Shown piece after piece: positions 35,438-45,836 of a stretch of DNA of 64,000 bases. The position numbers were made by a program, and so were the translations under genes. The stretch's first letter is position 1. Every line of letters begins with the position of its first letter. Source of the stretch: Pseudomonas sediminis (GTDB lineage: Bacteria > Pseudomonadota > Gammaproteobacteria > Pseudomonadales > Pseudomonadaceae); contig NZ_NIQU01000003.1 of the NCBI RefSeq assembly GCF_002741105.1, positions 262,607 to 326,606 of the forward strand, in the 5' to 3' direction. Under the pieces are notes generated by a model. That model was not told where the DNA came from. It saw only the letters and a list, made by a program, of their open reading frames with translations, and did not search any database.

Positions 35438-37191
35438 TGTTCAGCCATGGTGCCCGGCCAATGGCCGATGGACGCGTGCGCTTCGCCCTGTGGGCGCCCA
35501 GTTGCCGACAGGTGGAGCTGGAACTGCAAGATGGCGGGCTGCAGCCCATGCAGGCGCAGGACGATGGTTGGTTCGTGACGCTGATCGAATGCCCGGCCGA
35601 CACCGCCTATCGCTACCGCATCGACGGCCAGTGGCCAGTGCCGGACCCGGCCTCGCGCCGCCAGCTCGAAGACGTACATGGCTTCAGCCAGGTCATCGAT
35701 CACTCGGCTTATATCTGGCATCACCGCGACTGGAACGGCCGGCCCTGGCACGAGACGGTGCTGTACGAGCTACACGTCGGCCTGTTCGGTGGTTTCCAGC
35801 AGGTCATCGAGCACCTGCCGCACCTGGCTGATCTGGGCGTTACCGCCTTGCAGCTGATGCCGCTCAATGCCTTCTCCGGGACGCGCAACTGGGGCTATGA
35901 CGGCGTGCTGCCGTTTGCCCCGGCCAACGCCTACGGTACGCCCGATGAACTCAAGCAACTGATCGACAGCGCCCATGCCTACGGCCTGATGGTATTCGTC
36001 GATGTGGTCTACAACCACTTCGGCCCGGACGGCAATTATCTGGGCGTGTACGCACGGCAGTTCTTCCATGAAGAACGCATCACGCCCTGGGGCGCGGCCA
36101 TTGATTTCAGCCGCCCACAGGTGCGCGACTTCTTCTGCGAAAACGCCCTGATGTGGTTGCTGGACTATCGCGTCGACGGTTTGCGTCTGGACGCCGTGCA
36201 CGCCATCGACGATGACGATTTCCTCAAGGAGCTGGCTGCGCGCGTGCGCTCGGCGCTGCCGCAGCAACGTCATGTGCATCTGGTGCTGGAGAACGAGCAT
36301 AACGCCGCGCACCTGCTACGTGATGGCTTCGATGCGCAGTGGAACGACGACGGCCACAACACTCTGCATGCGCTGCTGACCTTCGAGAACGAAAGCTACT
36401 ACGCCGATTACGCCCAGGCGCCGACGCGCAAGTTGGCCACCTGCCTGGAGCAGGGCTTCGTTTACCAAGGGCAGGCCAACCGCCATGGCCAACCACGCGG
36501 CGAACCCAGCGCCGACCTGCCGCCGCATGCCTTCGTGCTGTTTCTGCAGAACCATGATCAGGTGGGCAACCGCGCCTTTGGCGAACGTCTGACGCTGCTC
36601 GCCGACGTTGACGCGCTGCAGGCCGCCACCGTGCTTCTGCTGCTGTGCCCGATGGTGCCACTGCTGTTCATGGGTGAGGAATGGGGCTGCAAACGGCCTT
36701 TTCTGTTCTTCACCGATTACCACGACGAACTGGCCAACGCCGTGCGCGAGGGTCGGCGCAACGAGTTCGCCGATTTTTCCCAGTTCAACTCGCCGCACAG
36801 CCGCGAAACCATTGCCGACCCCAATGCGGAGGCCAGTTTCCAGCGCTCGCAGCCAGATCTGGCGCCTGCTCTGGAGCCTGAGCAGCGCGAATGGCTGGCC
36901 TTCTATCGCGGCCTGTTGCAGGTGCGCCATAGCCGCCTGCTGCCAGGGCTGGAGCAAGCGCGCAGTCTGGGTGCACAGGTGTTGGGTGACGGCGCGGTAC
37001 TGGCGCGCTGGCGACTGGGCAATGGCCCGGCGCTGAGTATCGCCATCAACCTGGGGACCAGCGCCGTTTCCCTACCTGCGGAGGCCATCCATGGCGAACG
37101 CCTGTACACCCTGCGCACCGACGATGCCGACCTGCGTCAGGCGCAATTGCCGCCGCGCAGTGCCCTCGTCACCCTGGAGCCCGCCCGATGA
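35437..37191 (+). CDS. treZ: Malto-oligosyltrehalose trehalohydrolase TreZ
   Basis: 584 aa GH13 enzyme that releases trehalose from the maltooligosyl-trehalose made by TreY. N-terminal E-set/CBM48-like domain (VRFALWAPSCRQVELEL), then a TIM barrel with nucleophile D252 in VDGLRLDAVHA, acid/base E285 in LVLENEHNA and the third Asp in FLQNHDQVGNRAFGERL. The start overlaps the glgA stop (TGATG). The length is typical. Confidence 0.94.
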   Translation: MFSHGARPMADGRVRFALWAPSCRQVELELQDGGLQPMQAQDDGWFVTLIECPADTAYRYRIDGQWPVPDPASRRQLEDVHGFSQVIDHSAYIWHHRDWNGRPWHETVLYELHVGLFGGFQQVIEHLPHLADLGVTALQLMPLNAFSGTRNWGYDGVLPFAPANAYGTPDELKQLIDSAHAYGLMVFVDVVYNHFGPDGNYLGVYARQFFHEERITPWGAAIDFSRPQVRDFFCENALMWLLDYRVDGLRLDAVHAIDDDDFLKELAARVRSALPQQRHVHLVLENEHNAAHLLRDGFDAQWNDDGHNTLHALLTFENESYYADYAQAPTRKLATCLEQGFVYQGQANRHGQPRGEPSADLPPHAFVLFLQNHDQVGNRAFGERLTLLADVDALQAATVLLLLCPMVPLLFMGEEWGCKRPFLFFTDYHDELANAVREGRRNEFADFSQFNSPHSRETIADPNAEASFQRSQPDLAPALEPEQREWLAFYRGLLQVRHSRLLPGLEQARSLGAQVLGDGAVLARWRLGNGPALSIAINLGTSAVSLPAEAIHGERLYTLRTDDADLRQAQLPPRSALVTLEPAR

Positions 37192-39242
37192 GTGATCAAC
37201 TACTGGCCGAACTGGCGCAGGCCGCGGATCTGAGCATCGACTGGGTCGATGCCTACGGCCAGCCACAGCGCGTATCGGCAGAAGCCCAGCGCAACCTGTT
37301 GGAGGCGCTGGGCTATCCGGCGCAAAGCCCGGAACAGATACGCGAAAGCCTGACCTCGCTGGTGCACCACCAGCATGTACCGGAAGATTCCGCTCTGTTG
37401 CTTCAGGACCAGCATCAACCACTGGCCTTGACCCTCTACCCGGCCGAGAGCCCCTATCGGCTGACCGATGAGCACGGCAATGTCAGCGAGGGTCGGCTCG
37501 ACCACGACGGCCATTTGACGGCGCAACAGCAGCCTGGCTATTACCAGCTGGAGATTCGCGACACTCAGCATGCGCTCGCCGTAGCGCCCGCCGCCTGCAT
37601 GTCGGTGCAGGAACTGTGTGGCAAGACCCGCATCTGGGGCCTGACTGCCCAGCTCTACGGTTTGCGCCGCGCCGGCGACGGCGGCCTGGGCGATACGTTG
37701 GCGGTGGCGGATCTGGCCCGGCATGCCGCCAATCACGGCGCCGATGCCATCGGCCTGAGCCCGGTGCACGCCCAGTTCAGCGCCGACTTGCGCAGCTACG
37801 GCCCCTACTCACCGTCCAGCCGGCTGTTTTTCAATACCCTGTATGCCGCGCCCGTCACCTTGCTCGGCGAGGAACGGGTCAAGCGCGCCATTCAGACTGC
37901 CGGGCTGCACAGCGAGATGACCCGGCTGGAGTCGCTGGAGCTGATCGACTGGCCAGCCGTGGCCTCCACTCGGCAGCGCCTGTTGCGCCAGTTGTATGCG
38001 GATTTCTGCCAAAGCGCCGGCCATTTGCAGGCGCGCTTCGATGCCTTTCGCGCAGCCGGGGGCGATGCGCTGCAGCAGCATTGCTGCTTCGAGGCCATCC
38101 ACGCGCAGCGCTTGCGCGAAGGGACGAGCGGCGACTGGCGTACCTGGCCGGATGAGTTGCGCAGCCCGTATCAAGGCGCCGTGACCCGTTTTGCCATCGA
38201 ACATGCCGATGAACTGCGCTTTCACGCCTTCTGCCAATGGCTGATCGCCCATGGTCTGGAAACCGCGCAGGCCACTGCCAGCGGCGCCGGCATGGGCATC
38301 GGTCTGATCGCCGACCTGGCGGTGGGAGCCGATTGCGCCGGCAGCCAGGCCTGGTCGCGCCAGGACGAACTGCTGCCACGGGTCACCGTGGGTGCGCCAC
38401 CCGACGTGCTCAATCGTCAGGGGCAGAGCTGGGGCGTTGCCGCTTTCTCGCCGCAGGGTCTGCGGCAGCACGGCTTTCGCGCCTACATCGAGATGCTCCA
38501 GGCCAACCTGGCGCATGCCGGCGGCATTCGTATCGACCATGTAATGGGCCTGCAGCGGCTGTGGGTGATCCCACAGGGCGCGGAGTCGCAGCACGGCGCC
38601 TACCTGCGCTACCCACTGGATGACCTGCTGCGCCTGCTGGCCCTGGAATCGCATCGCCATCGTGCCCTGGTGATCGGCGAAGACCTCGGCACTGTGCCCG
38701 AAGGCCTGCGCGACAAGCTCGCCGCGCGCAATATCCTCGGCACCCGCGTGCTGCTGTTCGAGCAGGACGACCTGGGTTTTGTGCCGGCCGAACGCTGGCC
38801 CGGCAATGCCCTGGCGACCACCACCACCCATGACCTGCCGACGATCAAGGGCTGGCTCGCCGGCCGCGATCTGGAATGGCGAGTGCGCGCCGGTCAGCGC
38901 GACGCCGAGCTGCTGGAGGGCGACCACGCCGAGCGTGCCGGTGAGCGCGTGGCGCTGCGCCAGCTGTTCGAACGCCAGGGTATGGCGCCCGGCAGCGATG
39001 ACGATGCCTGCCTGCAAGCCTGTATCGAGCATATCGGCCGCACGCCGGCGCCACTGACCCTGTTGCCGCTGGAGGACGCCTGCGGCCTGGAGCAGCAGCC
39101 CAACCTGCCCGGCCCGGGCGATGTCCACCCAAACTGGCGGCGCCGCTACCCGCTGACGGTCAACGAACTGCTGGAACAGCCAGCCACGAGTGAGCGTCTG
39201 GCCAGCCTCGATGGCGCACGCCGGGAGGCTGGCAATGACTGA
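37188..39242 (+). CDS. malQ: 4-alpha-glucanotransferase MalQ (amylomaltase)
   Basis: 684 aa GH77 disproportionating enzyme. A ~145-residue N-terminal extension precedes the catalytic core beginning at RIWGLTAQLYGLRRAGDGGLGD. The catalytic triad is D450 in GIRIDHVMGLQRLW, E498 in VIGEDLGTVPEGL and Asp in TTTHDLPTIKGWL. It reshapes short maltodextrins, likely recycling leftovers from TreZ/GlgX. The ATG overlaps the treZ stop. Confidence 0.94.
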   Translation: MSDQLLAELAQAADLSIDWVDAYGQPQRVSAEAQRNLLEALGYPAQSPEQIRESLTSLVHHQHVPEDSALLLQDQHQPLALTLYPAESPYRLTDEHGNVSEGRLDHDGHLTAQQQPGYYQLEIRDTQHALAVAPAACMSVQELCGKTRIWGLTAQLYGLRRAGDGGLGDTLAVADLARHAANHGADAIGLSPVHAQFSADLRSYGPYSPSSRLFFNTLYAAPVTLLGEERVKRAIQTAGLHSEMTRLESLELIDWPAVASTRQRLLRQLYADFCQSAGHLQARFDAFRAAGGDALQQHCCFEAIHAQRLREGTSGDWRTWPDELRSPYQGAVTRFAIEHADELRFHAFCQWLIAHGLETAQATASGAGMGIGLIADLAVGADCAGSQAWSRQDELLPRVTVGAPPDVLNRQGQSWGVAAFSPQGLRQHGFRAYIEMLQANLAHAGGIRIDHVMGLQRLWVIPQGAESQHGAYLRYPLDDLLRLLALESHRHRALVIGEDLGTVPEGLRDKLAARNILGTRVLLFEQDDLGFVPAERWPGNALATTTTHDLPTIKGWLAGRDLEWRVRAGQRDAELLEGDHAERAGERVALRQLFERQGMAPGSDDDACLQACIEHIGRTPAPLTLLPLEDACGLEQQPNLPGPGDVHPNWRRRYPLTVNELLEQPATSERLASLDGARREAGND

Positions 39243-41976
39243 ATTGCGCGCCACGCTGCGCCTGCAGCTGCACAAGGATTTCACCTTGCGCGATGCAGCG
39301 GCCCAAGTGCCCTATTTGGCTCAGCTGGGTATCAGCCACCTGTATGCCTCGCCGATTCTCACCGCCCGCCCCGGCTCGCAACACGGCTACGACGTGATCG
39401 ACCCGAGCCAGATCAACCCCGAACTGGGCGGCGAAGCCGCGCTGGTGCAGTTGGTGGAAACCCTGCGCGCCCATGACATGGGGTTGATCCTGGATATTGT
39501 GCCCAACCACATGGCCGTCGGTGGCGACGGTAACCCCTGGTGGCTGGACGTGCTGGAATGGGGGCAAGGCAGCCCTTACGCCGAGTTTTTCGATATCCAG
39601 TGGCAATCCCACGACCCCTTGCTCAGTGGCCAGTTGCTGGTGCCATTTCTGCGCAGCGACTACGGCGAGGCGCTGCGTGACGGCACGCTGGAACTGGTGT
39701 TCGATGCCAAGCGCGGGCGCTTTCACGCCCAGCACTTCGAACACCGCCTGCCGCTGACGCCAGCCAGCTACGCCAGCATCCTGCGCCGCAGCGAGGATGA
39801 AGCCCTGCGCGAACTGGGTCAGCGTTTCGCCCGCCTGGGCAATGATGACGCCAGCCGTGCACAGGCCGATCAGTTGTGCATCGAACTGACCTCTAAGGCG
39901 CTCCAGGTGGCGCCCATGCTGGCCAGCTTTCAAGGCCATGACGAAGCGGCGCAGCAGCGTCTGCACGCACTGCTCGAACGTCAGCATTACCGCGTAGCCA
40001 GCTGGCGTACCGCAGCGGACGACATCAACTGGCGACGCTTCTTCGATATCAATGAACTGGGTGCGTTGCGCGTCGAGCATCGCCAGGTATTCGAGCAGAC
40101 GCACGCCAAGGTCTTCGAGCTGATTGAGCGCGGCCTGATCGACGGCCTGCGCATCGATCATATCGACGGCCTGGCTAACCCGCGTGCCTATTGCAGTAGG
40201 CTGCGCCGGCGCATCCGGCAACTGCGCGGCGATGCGCCCTTCCCTATCTTCGTGGAGAAGATTCTCGGCGCTGGCGAACAGTTGCCGCAGGAGTGGCCGG
40301 TGGACGGCACTACCGGCTACGAGTTCATGAACCAGGTGTCGCTGCTGCAACACGATCCACACGGTCAGCTGCCGCTCAGCGAACTGTGGCAAGCGCTCAG
40401 CGGCCGGCCGACGGCGTTCGAGGACGAGATTCAGCAGGCGCGCCGCCTGGTGCTGGAAGGCTCGCTGGCCGGTGATCTGGAGGAAGTTGCCCAGCGCCTA
40501 CTGCACGTCGCCCGACATGACATCGCCACCCGCGACCTGACCCTCGGTGCCATTCGCCGGGCGCTGCGCGAGCTGATCGTGCATTTTCCGGTGTATCGCA
40601 CTTACGCCCAGGCCTGCGGCCGTTCACAGCAGGATCGGCGGTTCTTTCAGCAGGCATTGGACGGCGCGCGGCAAACCCTGGCCGAAGCTGACTGGCCCTT
40701 GCTGCCACATCTCGACGACTGGCTCGGCGGCGCCTTCCTACGTGCACTGCCGCCTGGCCGTGCGCGGCGTTTGCGCGCCCAGGCGCTCACGCGCTTCCAG
40801 CAGCTGACCTCGCCAGTGGCTGCCAAGGCCGTCGAAGACACCGCGCTGTATCGTGCTGGCATGCTGCTGTCGCGCTATGACGTGGGCTTCGATGCCGAGC
40901 ATTTCAGTGCCAGCGTCGAGCATTTTCACCAGGCCTGCGTCGAACGTGCGAACCACCACCCGCTCAACCTGCTGGCCACCGCCACTCATGACCACAAACG
41001 TGGCGAGGACTGCCGCGCACGCCTGGCGGTGCTCAGCGAACGCGCCGCCTGGTACGCCGAACGCGTCAAACACTGGCATCACCTTGCGCAACCGCTGCGT
41101 AGCAGTAAGCAGTTGGCGCCGGATGGCGGCGAAGAGTCGATTCTCTACCAGGCACTGATCGGCAGTTGGCCGCTGGGGCTGCAAGCGGACGATGACGTCG
41201 GCCTCGATGCCTACCTGCAGCGCCTGCTCGGTTGGCAGCGCAAGGCACTGCGCGAGGCCAAGCTCAACAGCGCCTGGAGTGCGCCGAACGACGAACACGA
41301 AGCTGCCTGTGCTGATTTCTTGCGGCGCCTGTTGTGCGAGCCAGCCGGATTGGCCTTGCGCACCGAGCTGGCTGATAGCGTTGCGGCAATAGCCCCTGCT
41401 GGCGCCCTGAACGGCCTGGTGCAATGTCTGTTGCGCATGACCACGCCTGGCGTACCCGATCTGTACCAGGGCTGCGAGTTCTGGGATTTCAGTCTGGTCG
41501 ACCCGGATAACCGTCGCCCGGTGGACTTCGCGGCGCGACAAAACGCATTACAGGCCAATGATGAGCCAACGGCCATGCTGGCCAGCTGGCAGGACGGGCG
41601 CATCAAGCAATGGCTGATCCGGCAGGTGCTGGCGATTCGTGCGACGCATCCGTCGCTGTTCAGCCAGGGCAGTTACCAGCCCCTGGCTGTCACGGGCAGA
41701 CACGCCGCCCAGGTGCTCGCCTTCCTGCGTAGTCACGGTGACCAGCACCTGCTGGTGATCGTGCCGCGCCTGGCCGCCGGCCTGCTCGCAGAGCACGACC
41801 TGCCGCATGTTCCCGCACAGTGTTGGGGCGACACCGCCGTGGTGTTACCGGGCGAATTCAACCACTGCCATGTCACCGGCCTGCTCACTCCTTGCCAGGT
41901 CGCAGCGCACGAAGCGGTGCCACTTGCCGACGCGCTGGCCGAGCTGCCGGTCAATCTGCTTCGCCTTACCCCTTGA
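39235..41976 (+). CDS. treY: Maltooligosyl trehalose synthase TreY
   Basis: 913 aa GH13 intramolecular transglucosylase that turns the reducing end of alpha-glucan into a trehalosyl group. Begins TLRLQLHKDFTLRDAAAQVP and YLAQLGISHLYASPILTA. D308 in IDGLRIDHIDGLANP is the nucleophile and E341 in FVEKILGAGEQLP the acid/base, with Asp in TATHDHKRGEDCRARL. The ATG at 39235 overlaps the malQ stop. With TreZ it gives trehalose from glucan without the OtsA/OtsB route. Confidence 0.95.
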   Translation: MTELRATLRLQLHKDFTLRDAAAQVPYLAQLGISHLYASPILTARPGSQHGYDVIDPSQINPELGGEAALVQLVETLRAHDMGLILDIVPNHMAVGGDGNPWWLDVLEWGQGSPYAEFFDIQWQSHDPLLSGQLLVPFLRSDYGEALRDGTLELVFDAKRGRFHAQHFEHRLPLTPASYASILRRSEDEALRELGQRFARLGNDDASRAQADQLCIELTSKALQVAPMLASFQGHDEAAQQRLHALLERQHYRVASWRTAADDINWRRFFDINELGALRVEHRQVFEQTHAKVFELIERGLIDGLRIDHIDGLANPRAYCSRLRRRIRQLRGDAPFPIFVEKILGAGEQLPQEWPVDGTTGYEFMNQVSLLQHDPHGQLPLSELWQALSGRPTAFEDEIQQARRLVLEGSLAGDLEEVAQRLLHVARHDIATRDLTLGAIRRALRELIVHFPVYRTYAQACGRSQQDRRFFQQALDGARQTLAEADWPLLPHLDDWLGGAFLRALPPGRARRLRAQALTRFQQLTSPVAAKAVEDTALYRAGMLLSRYDVGFDAEHFSASVEHFHQACVERANHHPLNLLATATHDHKRGEDCRARLAVLSERAAWYAERVKHWHHLAQPLRSSKQLAPDGGEESILYQALIGSWPLGLQADDDVGLDAYLQRLLGWQRKALREAKLNSAWSAPNDEHEAACADFLRRLLCEPAGLALRTELADSVAAIAPAGALNGLVQCLLRMTTPGVPDLYQGCEFWDFSLVDPDNRRPVDFAARQNALQANDEPTAMLASWQDGRIKQWLIRQVLAIRATHPSLFSQGSYQPLAVTGRHAAQVLAFLRSHGDQHLLVIVPRLAAGLLAEHDLPHVPAQCWGDTAVVLPGEFNHCHVTGLLTPCQVAAHEAVPLADALAELPVNLLRLTP

Positions 41977-41992
41977 TCACAGGAGTTACGCC

Positions 41993-42244
41993 ATGAATGT
42001 CGATGAGCAGCGCATACGCGAGTTTGCCTTTCAGATCTGGGAGTCCGAAGGCCGCCCCCATGGCCAGCATGAGCGGCACTGGAAAATGGCCAGCAAGTTG
42101 GCCGAAGCCGAGGCGCAAGCCCAACCCAAGGCCAAGCCGCGGCGTGTCAGCAAACCCAAGACGGTGCCGCTGAGCGAGGCCGAACAGCCCGCGCTGCTGA
42201 AGAAACCCCGTGCCCCGCGCACACCCAAGACGCCGAAAGCCTGA
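41993..42244 (+). CDS. DUF2934 small protein in the glg/tre operon
   Basis: 83 aa. DUF2934-type N-terminus (RIREFAFQIWESEGRPHGQH, then ERHWKMASKLAEAEA), followed by a basic low-complexity Lys/Pro/Arg tail (KPRAPRTPKTPKA). An AGGAG ribosome site precedes the ATG at 41993. DUF2934 proteins recur beside glycogen/trehalose genes in Pseudomonas and rhizobia; the function is unknown. Possibly a nucleic-acid or glucan-associated basic protein, which is an inference. Confidence 0.82.
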   Translation: MNVDEQRIREFAFQIWESEGRPHGQHERHWKMASKLAEAEAQAQPKAKPRRVSKPKTVPLSEAEQPALLKKPRAPRTPKTPKA

Positions 42245-42254
42245 GGTCGCCACC

Positions 42255-44369
42255 ATGTCCAATCAACAGAGCTCACGCGTTACCGAAGGCACGCCGTTCC
42301 CGCTGGGCGCCAGTTGGGATGGCCTCGGAGTCAACTTTGCCCTGTTCTCGGCGCACGCCACGCGGGTCGAACTGTGCCTGTTCGACGAGCGCGGTGAGAC
42401 GGAGATCGAACGCATCGAGCTGCCGGAATACACCGACGAAATCTGGCACGGCTACCTGCCTGACGCCCGCCCCGGCCAGGTTTATGGTTACCGCGTATAC
42501 GGTCCCTACGAGCCCGAAGCCGGGCACCGCTTCAACCCCAACAAGCTGTTGATCGATCCTTACGCCAAGCAGTTGGTGGGCAAGCTGCAGTGGTCTGAAG
42601 CGCTGTTCGGCTACACCATCGGCGACCCGGCCGGTGACCTGAGCTTCGATGAGCGCGACAGCGCGCCATTCGTGCCCAAGTGCAAGGTCATCGACCCGGC
42701 CTTCACCTGGGGCGAGCAACCCAGCCTGCGCACGCCCTGGGATCGCACGGTGATCTACGAAACGCATCTGCGCGGCATCAGCATGCGTCATCCGGCGGTG
42801 CCCGAGCCGCAGCGCGGTACCTGCGCCGGGCTGACCAACCCCGAACTGCTGCGGCATATCCGCGAGCTGGGCGTGTCCAGCGTCGAGTTGCTGCCGGTGC
42901 ATGCCTTCGTCAACGACCAGCATCTGCTGGAAAAGGGCATGAACAACTACTGGGGCTACAACAGCATCGGTTTCTTCGCCCCGCACCCGGCCTATCTCTC
43001 CAGCGGTCGCATCAGTGAGTTCAAGGAAATGGTCGCGCACCTGCACAAGGCCGGCCTGGAGCTGATTCTCGATGTGGTCTACAACCACACCGCCGAGGGC
43101 AACGAGCGCGGTCCGACGCTGTCCATGCGCGGTATCGACAACGCCAGCTACTACCGCCTGCTGCCGGACGAACGCCGCTACTACATCAACGACTCCGGTA
43201 CCGGCAACACGCTGGACCTGAGCCACCCCTGTGTGCTGCAGATGGTCACCGACTCGCTGCGCTACTGGGCGACCGAAATGCGCGTGGATGGCTTTCGCTT
43301 CGACCTGGCGACCATCCTCGGGCGCTATGCCGATGGTTTCAACGAGCGCCACAGCTTTCTTGTCGCCTGCCGTCAGGACCCGGTGCTGAGCAAGGTCAAG
43401 CTGATCGCCGAGCCCTGGGACTGCGGCCCCGGCGGCTATCAGGTCGGTGGTTTTGCGCCGGGCTGGGCCGAATGGAACGACAAGTTTCGCGACAACGTGC
43501 GCGCCTACTGGAAGGGCGACCGCGGCGAGCTCGGTGAACTGGCAAGGCGTCTAACCGCCTCCGGCGATCTGTACAACCAGCGTGGGCGCCGGCCCTTCGC
43601 CTCGGTCAACTTCATCACCGCGCATGACGGTTTCACCCTGCGCGACGTGGTGTCCTACGACCACAAGCACAACGAGGCCAACGACGAGAACAACCAGGAC
43701 GGCACCGACCGCAACCTCTCCTGGAACCACGGCAGCGAGGGCGCCACCGACGACCCATCGATTCGCAGCCTGCGCGTGCAGCAGATGCGCAACCTGCTGG
43801 CCACCCTGCTGTTCGCCCAGGGCACGCCGATGCTGCTGGCCGGCGACGAGTTCGGCCGCACCCAGCACGGTAACAACAACGCCTACTGCCAGGACAACGA
43901 GCTGAGCTGGGTGGACTGGTCGCTCGACGATGAAGGCCGCGAGCTGCTCGCCTTCTGCCAGCACCTGATCGCCCTGCGTCGGAGCTACCCGATCCTGCGC
44001 CGCCAGCGTTTTCTGGTCGGGCACTACAACGAGGAACTGGACGTCAAGGACGTCACCTGGCTGGCCCCGGACGGCAGCGAAATGACCGAGGAACACTGGC
44101 ACGACGAGGAGGCGCGCTGCATGGGCATGCTCATGGACGGCCGTGCGCAGCCCTCGGGTGTCAAACGCAGCGGTGCCGACGCCACCCTGCTGTTGCTGCT
44201 CAATGCCGACCACCAGCCCTGCGAATTCCAGCTGCCCGAAGTGCACGGCGGGCGCCACTGGCTGTGCCTGGTCGATACGCATACCGCGCAAACGGTGCCA
44301 AGGCCTGTGCAGCAGGACGCGGTGGAGTTGCACGGGCGCACGCTGCAGTTGTTGGAGTTACTGCGCTAA
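42255..44369 (+). CDS. glgX: Glycogen debranching enzyme GlgX
   Basis: 704 aa GH13 isoamylase-type alpha-1,6-glucosidase. N-terminal CBM48 (GASWDGLGVNFALFSAHATR), TIM barrel with VIYETHLRGISMRHP, nucleophile D350 in VDGFRFDLATILGR, acid/base E386 in LIAEPWDCGPGGYQ and Asp in TAHDGFTLRDVVSYDHKHNE. The ATG at 42255 is 10 nt after the DUF2934 stop. It trims short branches from phosphorylase limit glucan. Last gene of the glgA operon. Confidence 0.95.
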   Translation: MSNQQSSRVTEGTPFPLGASWDGLGVNFALFSAHATRVELCLFDERGETEIERIELPEYTDEIWHGYLPDARPGQVYGYRVYGPYEPEAGHRFNPNKLLIDPYAKQLVGKLQWSEALFGYTIGDPAGDLSFDERDSAPFVPKCKVIDPAFTWGEQPSLRTPWDRTVIYETHLRGISMRHPAVPEPQRGTCAGLTNPELLRHIRELGVSSVELLPVHAFVNDQHLLEKGMNNYWGYNSIGFFAPHPAYLSSGRISEFKEMVAHLHKAGLELILDVVYNHTAEGNERGPTLSMRGIDNASYYRLLPDERRYYINDSGTGNTLDLSHPCVLQMVTDSLRYWATEMRVDGFRFDLATILGRYADGFNERHSFLVACRQDPVLSKVKLIAEPWDCGPGGYQVGGFAPGWAEWNDKFRDNVRAYWKGDRGELGELARRLTASGDLYNQRGRRPFASVNFITAHDGFTLRDVVSYDHKHNEANDENNQDGTDRNLSWNHGSEGATDDPSIRSLRVQQMRNLLATLLFAQGTPMLLAGDEFGRTQHGNNNAYCQDNELSWVDWSLDDEGRELLAFCQHLIALRRSYPILRRQRFLVGHYNEELDVKDVTWLAPDGSEMTEEHWHDEEARCMGMLMDGRAQPSGVKRSGADATLLLLLNADHQPCEFQLPEVHGGRHWLCLVDTHTAQTVPRPVQQDAVELHGRTLQLLELLR

Positions 44370-44391
44370 AGGCCGCCGCGAAAAAAAGCCT

Positions 44392-44419
44392 GAACCCTGC
44401 TTCCGTCTGCCAACTCGAA
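44392..44419 (+). promoter_or_regulatory. Candidate AlgU-type promoter for the alcohol-dehydrogenase operon
   Basis: GAACCC-N17-TCGAA, starting 23 nt after glgX and ending 133 nt before the next ATG (44552). The long leader to 44551 also contains a hairpin GACGC-TTC-GCGTC (44481-44493). Confidence 0.4.
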
Positions 44420-44551
44420 AAATATAGATGCTGGGACAACCCATGGCGCCGCTCGAGCGGAGCGCCACCTTTCGGCGCGCGTGACGCTTCGCGTCAGTCC
44501 CAAGCAAACAATCACCTACGCCGGCCAGCTGGTCGGCCTCGGGAGAGATTC

Positions 44552-45820
44552 ATGAAAGCAGTGGTATTTCACGACATCGGCGACATCCGCCTGGATGACG
44601 TGCCAGAACCCGAGGTACAGGCCAGTACCGACGCGGTCATTCGCATTACCGCCTCGGCCATCTGCGGTACAGACCTGCATTTTGTGCGTGGCACAGTGGG
44701 CGGCATGCGCAAGGGCACCATCCTTGGTCATGAGGCCGTGGGCATCGTCGAGGCGCTGGGCAGCGATGTGCGCAATCTCAATATCGGCGATCGCGTTGTG
44801 GTGCCCTCCACCATCGCCTGTGGCAATTGCAGCTATTGCCGAGCCGGCTACTACGCCCAGTGCGACGAGGCCAATCCCAACGGCAAGCAGGCCGGCACCT
44901 CCTTCTACGGCGGGCCGGAGATCACCGGCGCCTTCCACGGCCTGCAGGCCGAGATGGCGCGCATTCCCTTCGCCAATATCGGCCTGGTGAAACTGCCCAG
45001 CGAGATCAGCGATGACCAGGCCATCCTGCTCTCCGATATTTTCCCCACCGGTTATTTCGGCGCAAAACTGGCCGAAGTCGGTAGCGGCGATACCGTCGCC
45101 GTCTTCGGCGCCGGGCCGGTCGGCCAGTTCGCCATCGCCAGCGCCAAACTGCTGGGTGCCGCACGCGTATTCGCCATCGATCACCTCGATGATCGCCTCG
45201 ACATGGCCCGCCGTCAGGGCGCCGAAGTGATCAACTTCGACCGCGAAGATCCGGTCGACACCCTGCGTCGGCTGACCAACGGCATTGGCGTGGACCGTGC
45301 CATCGATGCCGTGGGCATCGATGCCCAGTGCCCTGCCCACGGCCACTCGCCGCGCCAGCCAGAAGGCCACGAATGGCAACCGGGCGATGCGCCCGAGCAG
45401 GCCTTGCAGTGGGCCGTCGATGCCCTGGCCAAGGCCGGCACGCTGGGCATCATCGGCGTTTATCCGCACCAGGCACGTGAGTTTCCCATCGGCCAGGCGA
45501 TGAACAAGAACCTCAGCATCAACATGGGCAACTGCAACCACCGCCGCTACATCCCGCAACTGATCGAGATGGTCCAGGCTGGACGCATCGACCCTGCGAA
45601 GATCCTCACCCAGGTCAAGCCCATGAGTGACGCCATCGAAGCCTTTAAGGCCTTCGATCGACGTGACAGCGGCTGGATCAAGGTGCAACTGCAGCCGGCG
45701 AAGAACGACGCCAGCCACGGCAGCGAAGAGCAGGTGCATGGCGAGGTGCTTCTCGATCGTACTATCGCCGACGCCGATCCGCTCGGTGAGTCGCGTTCGA
45801 AAAAGCCCGGCAGCCTGTGA
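44552..45820 (+). CDS. Zinc-dependent medium-chain alcohol dehydrogenase
   Basis: 422 aa MDR enzyme. Catalytic-zinc segment SAICGTDLHFVRGTVGG and GHEAVGIVEALGSDV, structural-zinc Cys cluster in CGNCSYCRAGYYAQC, Rossmann motif VAVFGAGPVGQFAIASAKLL. The sequence is of the glutathione-independent formaldehyde dehydrogenase-like branch (large subfamily, ~400 aa). Substrate unknown. GGGAGAG precedes the ATG. It leads an operon with an EEP phosphatase, a PLD-type lipid enzyme and a flippase-like protein, as in PAO1 PA2158-PA2154. Confidence 0.9.
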   Translation: MKAVVFHDIGDIRLDDVPEPEVQASTDAVIRITASAICGTDLHFVRGTVGGMRKGTILGHEAVGIVEALGSDVRNLNIGDRVVVPSTIACGNCSYCRAGYYAQCDEANPNGKQAGTSFYGGPEITGAFHGLQAEMARIPFANIGLVKLPSEISDDQAILLSDIFPTGYFGAKLAEVGSGDTVAVFGAGPVGQFAIASAKLLGAARVFAIDHLDDRLDMARRQGAEVINFDREDPVDTLRRLTNGIGVDRAIDAVGIDAQCPAHGHSPRQPEGHEWQPGDAPEQALQWAVDALAKAGTLGIIGVYPHQAREFPIGQAMNKNLSINMGNCNHRRYIPQLIEMVQAGRIDPAKILTQVKPMSDAIEAFKAFDRRDSGWIKVQLQPAKNDASHGSEEQVHGEVLLDRTIADADPLGESRSKKPGSL

Positions 45821-45836
45821 GCGAGCGTGGCCGAAC

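Noticed and set aside
37809..39284. 491-codon minus-strand frame opposite malQ
   Set aside because: Antisense shadow; the plus strand has conserved GH77 catalytic residues and overlapping starts.
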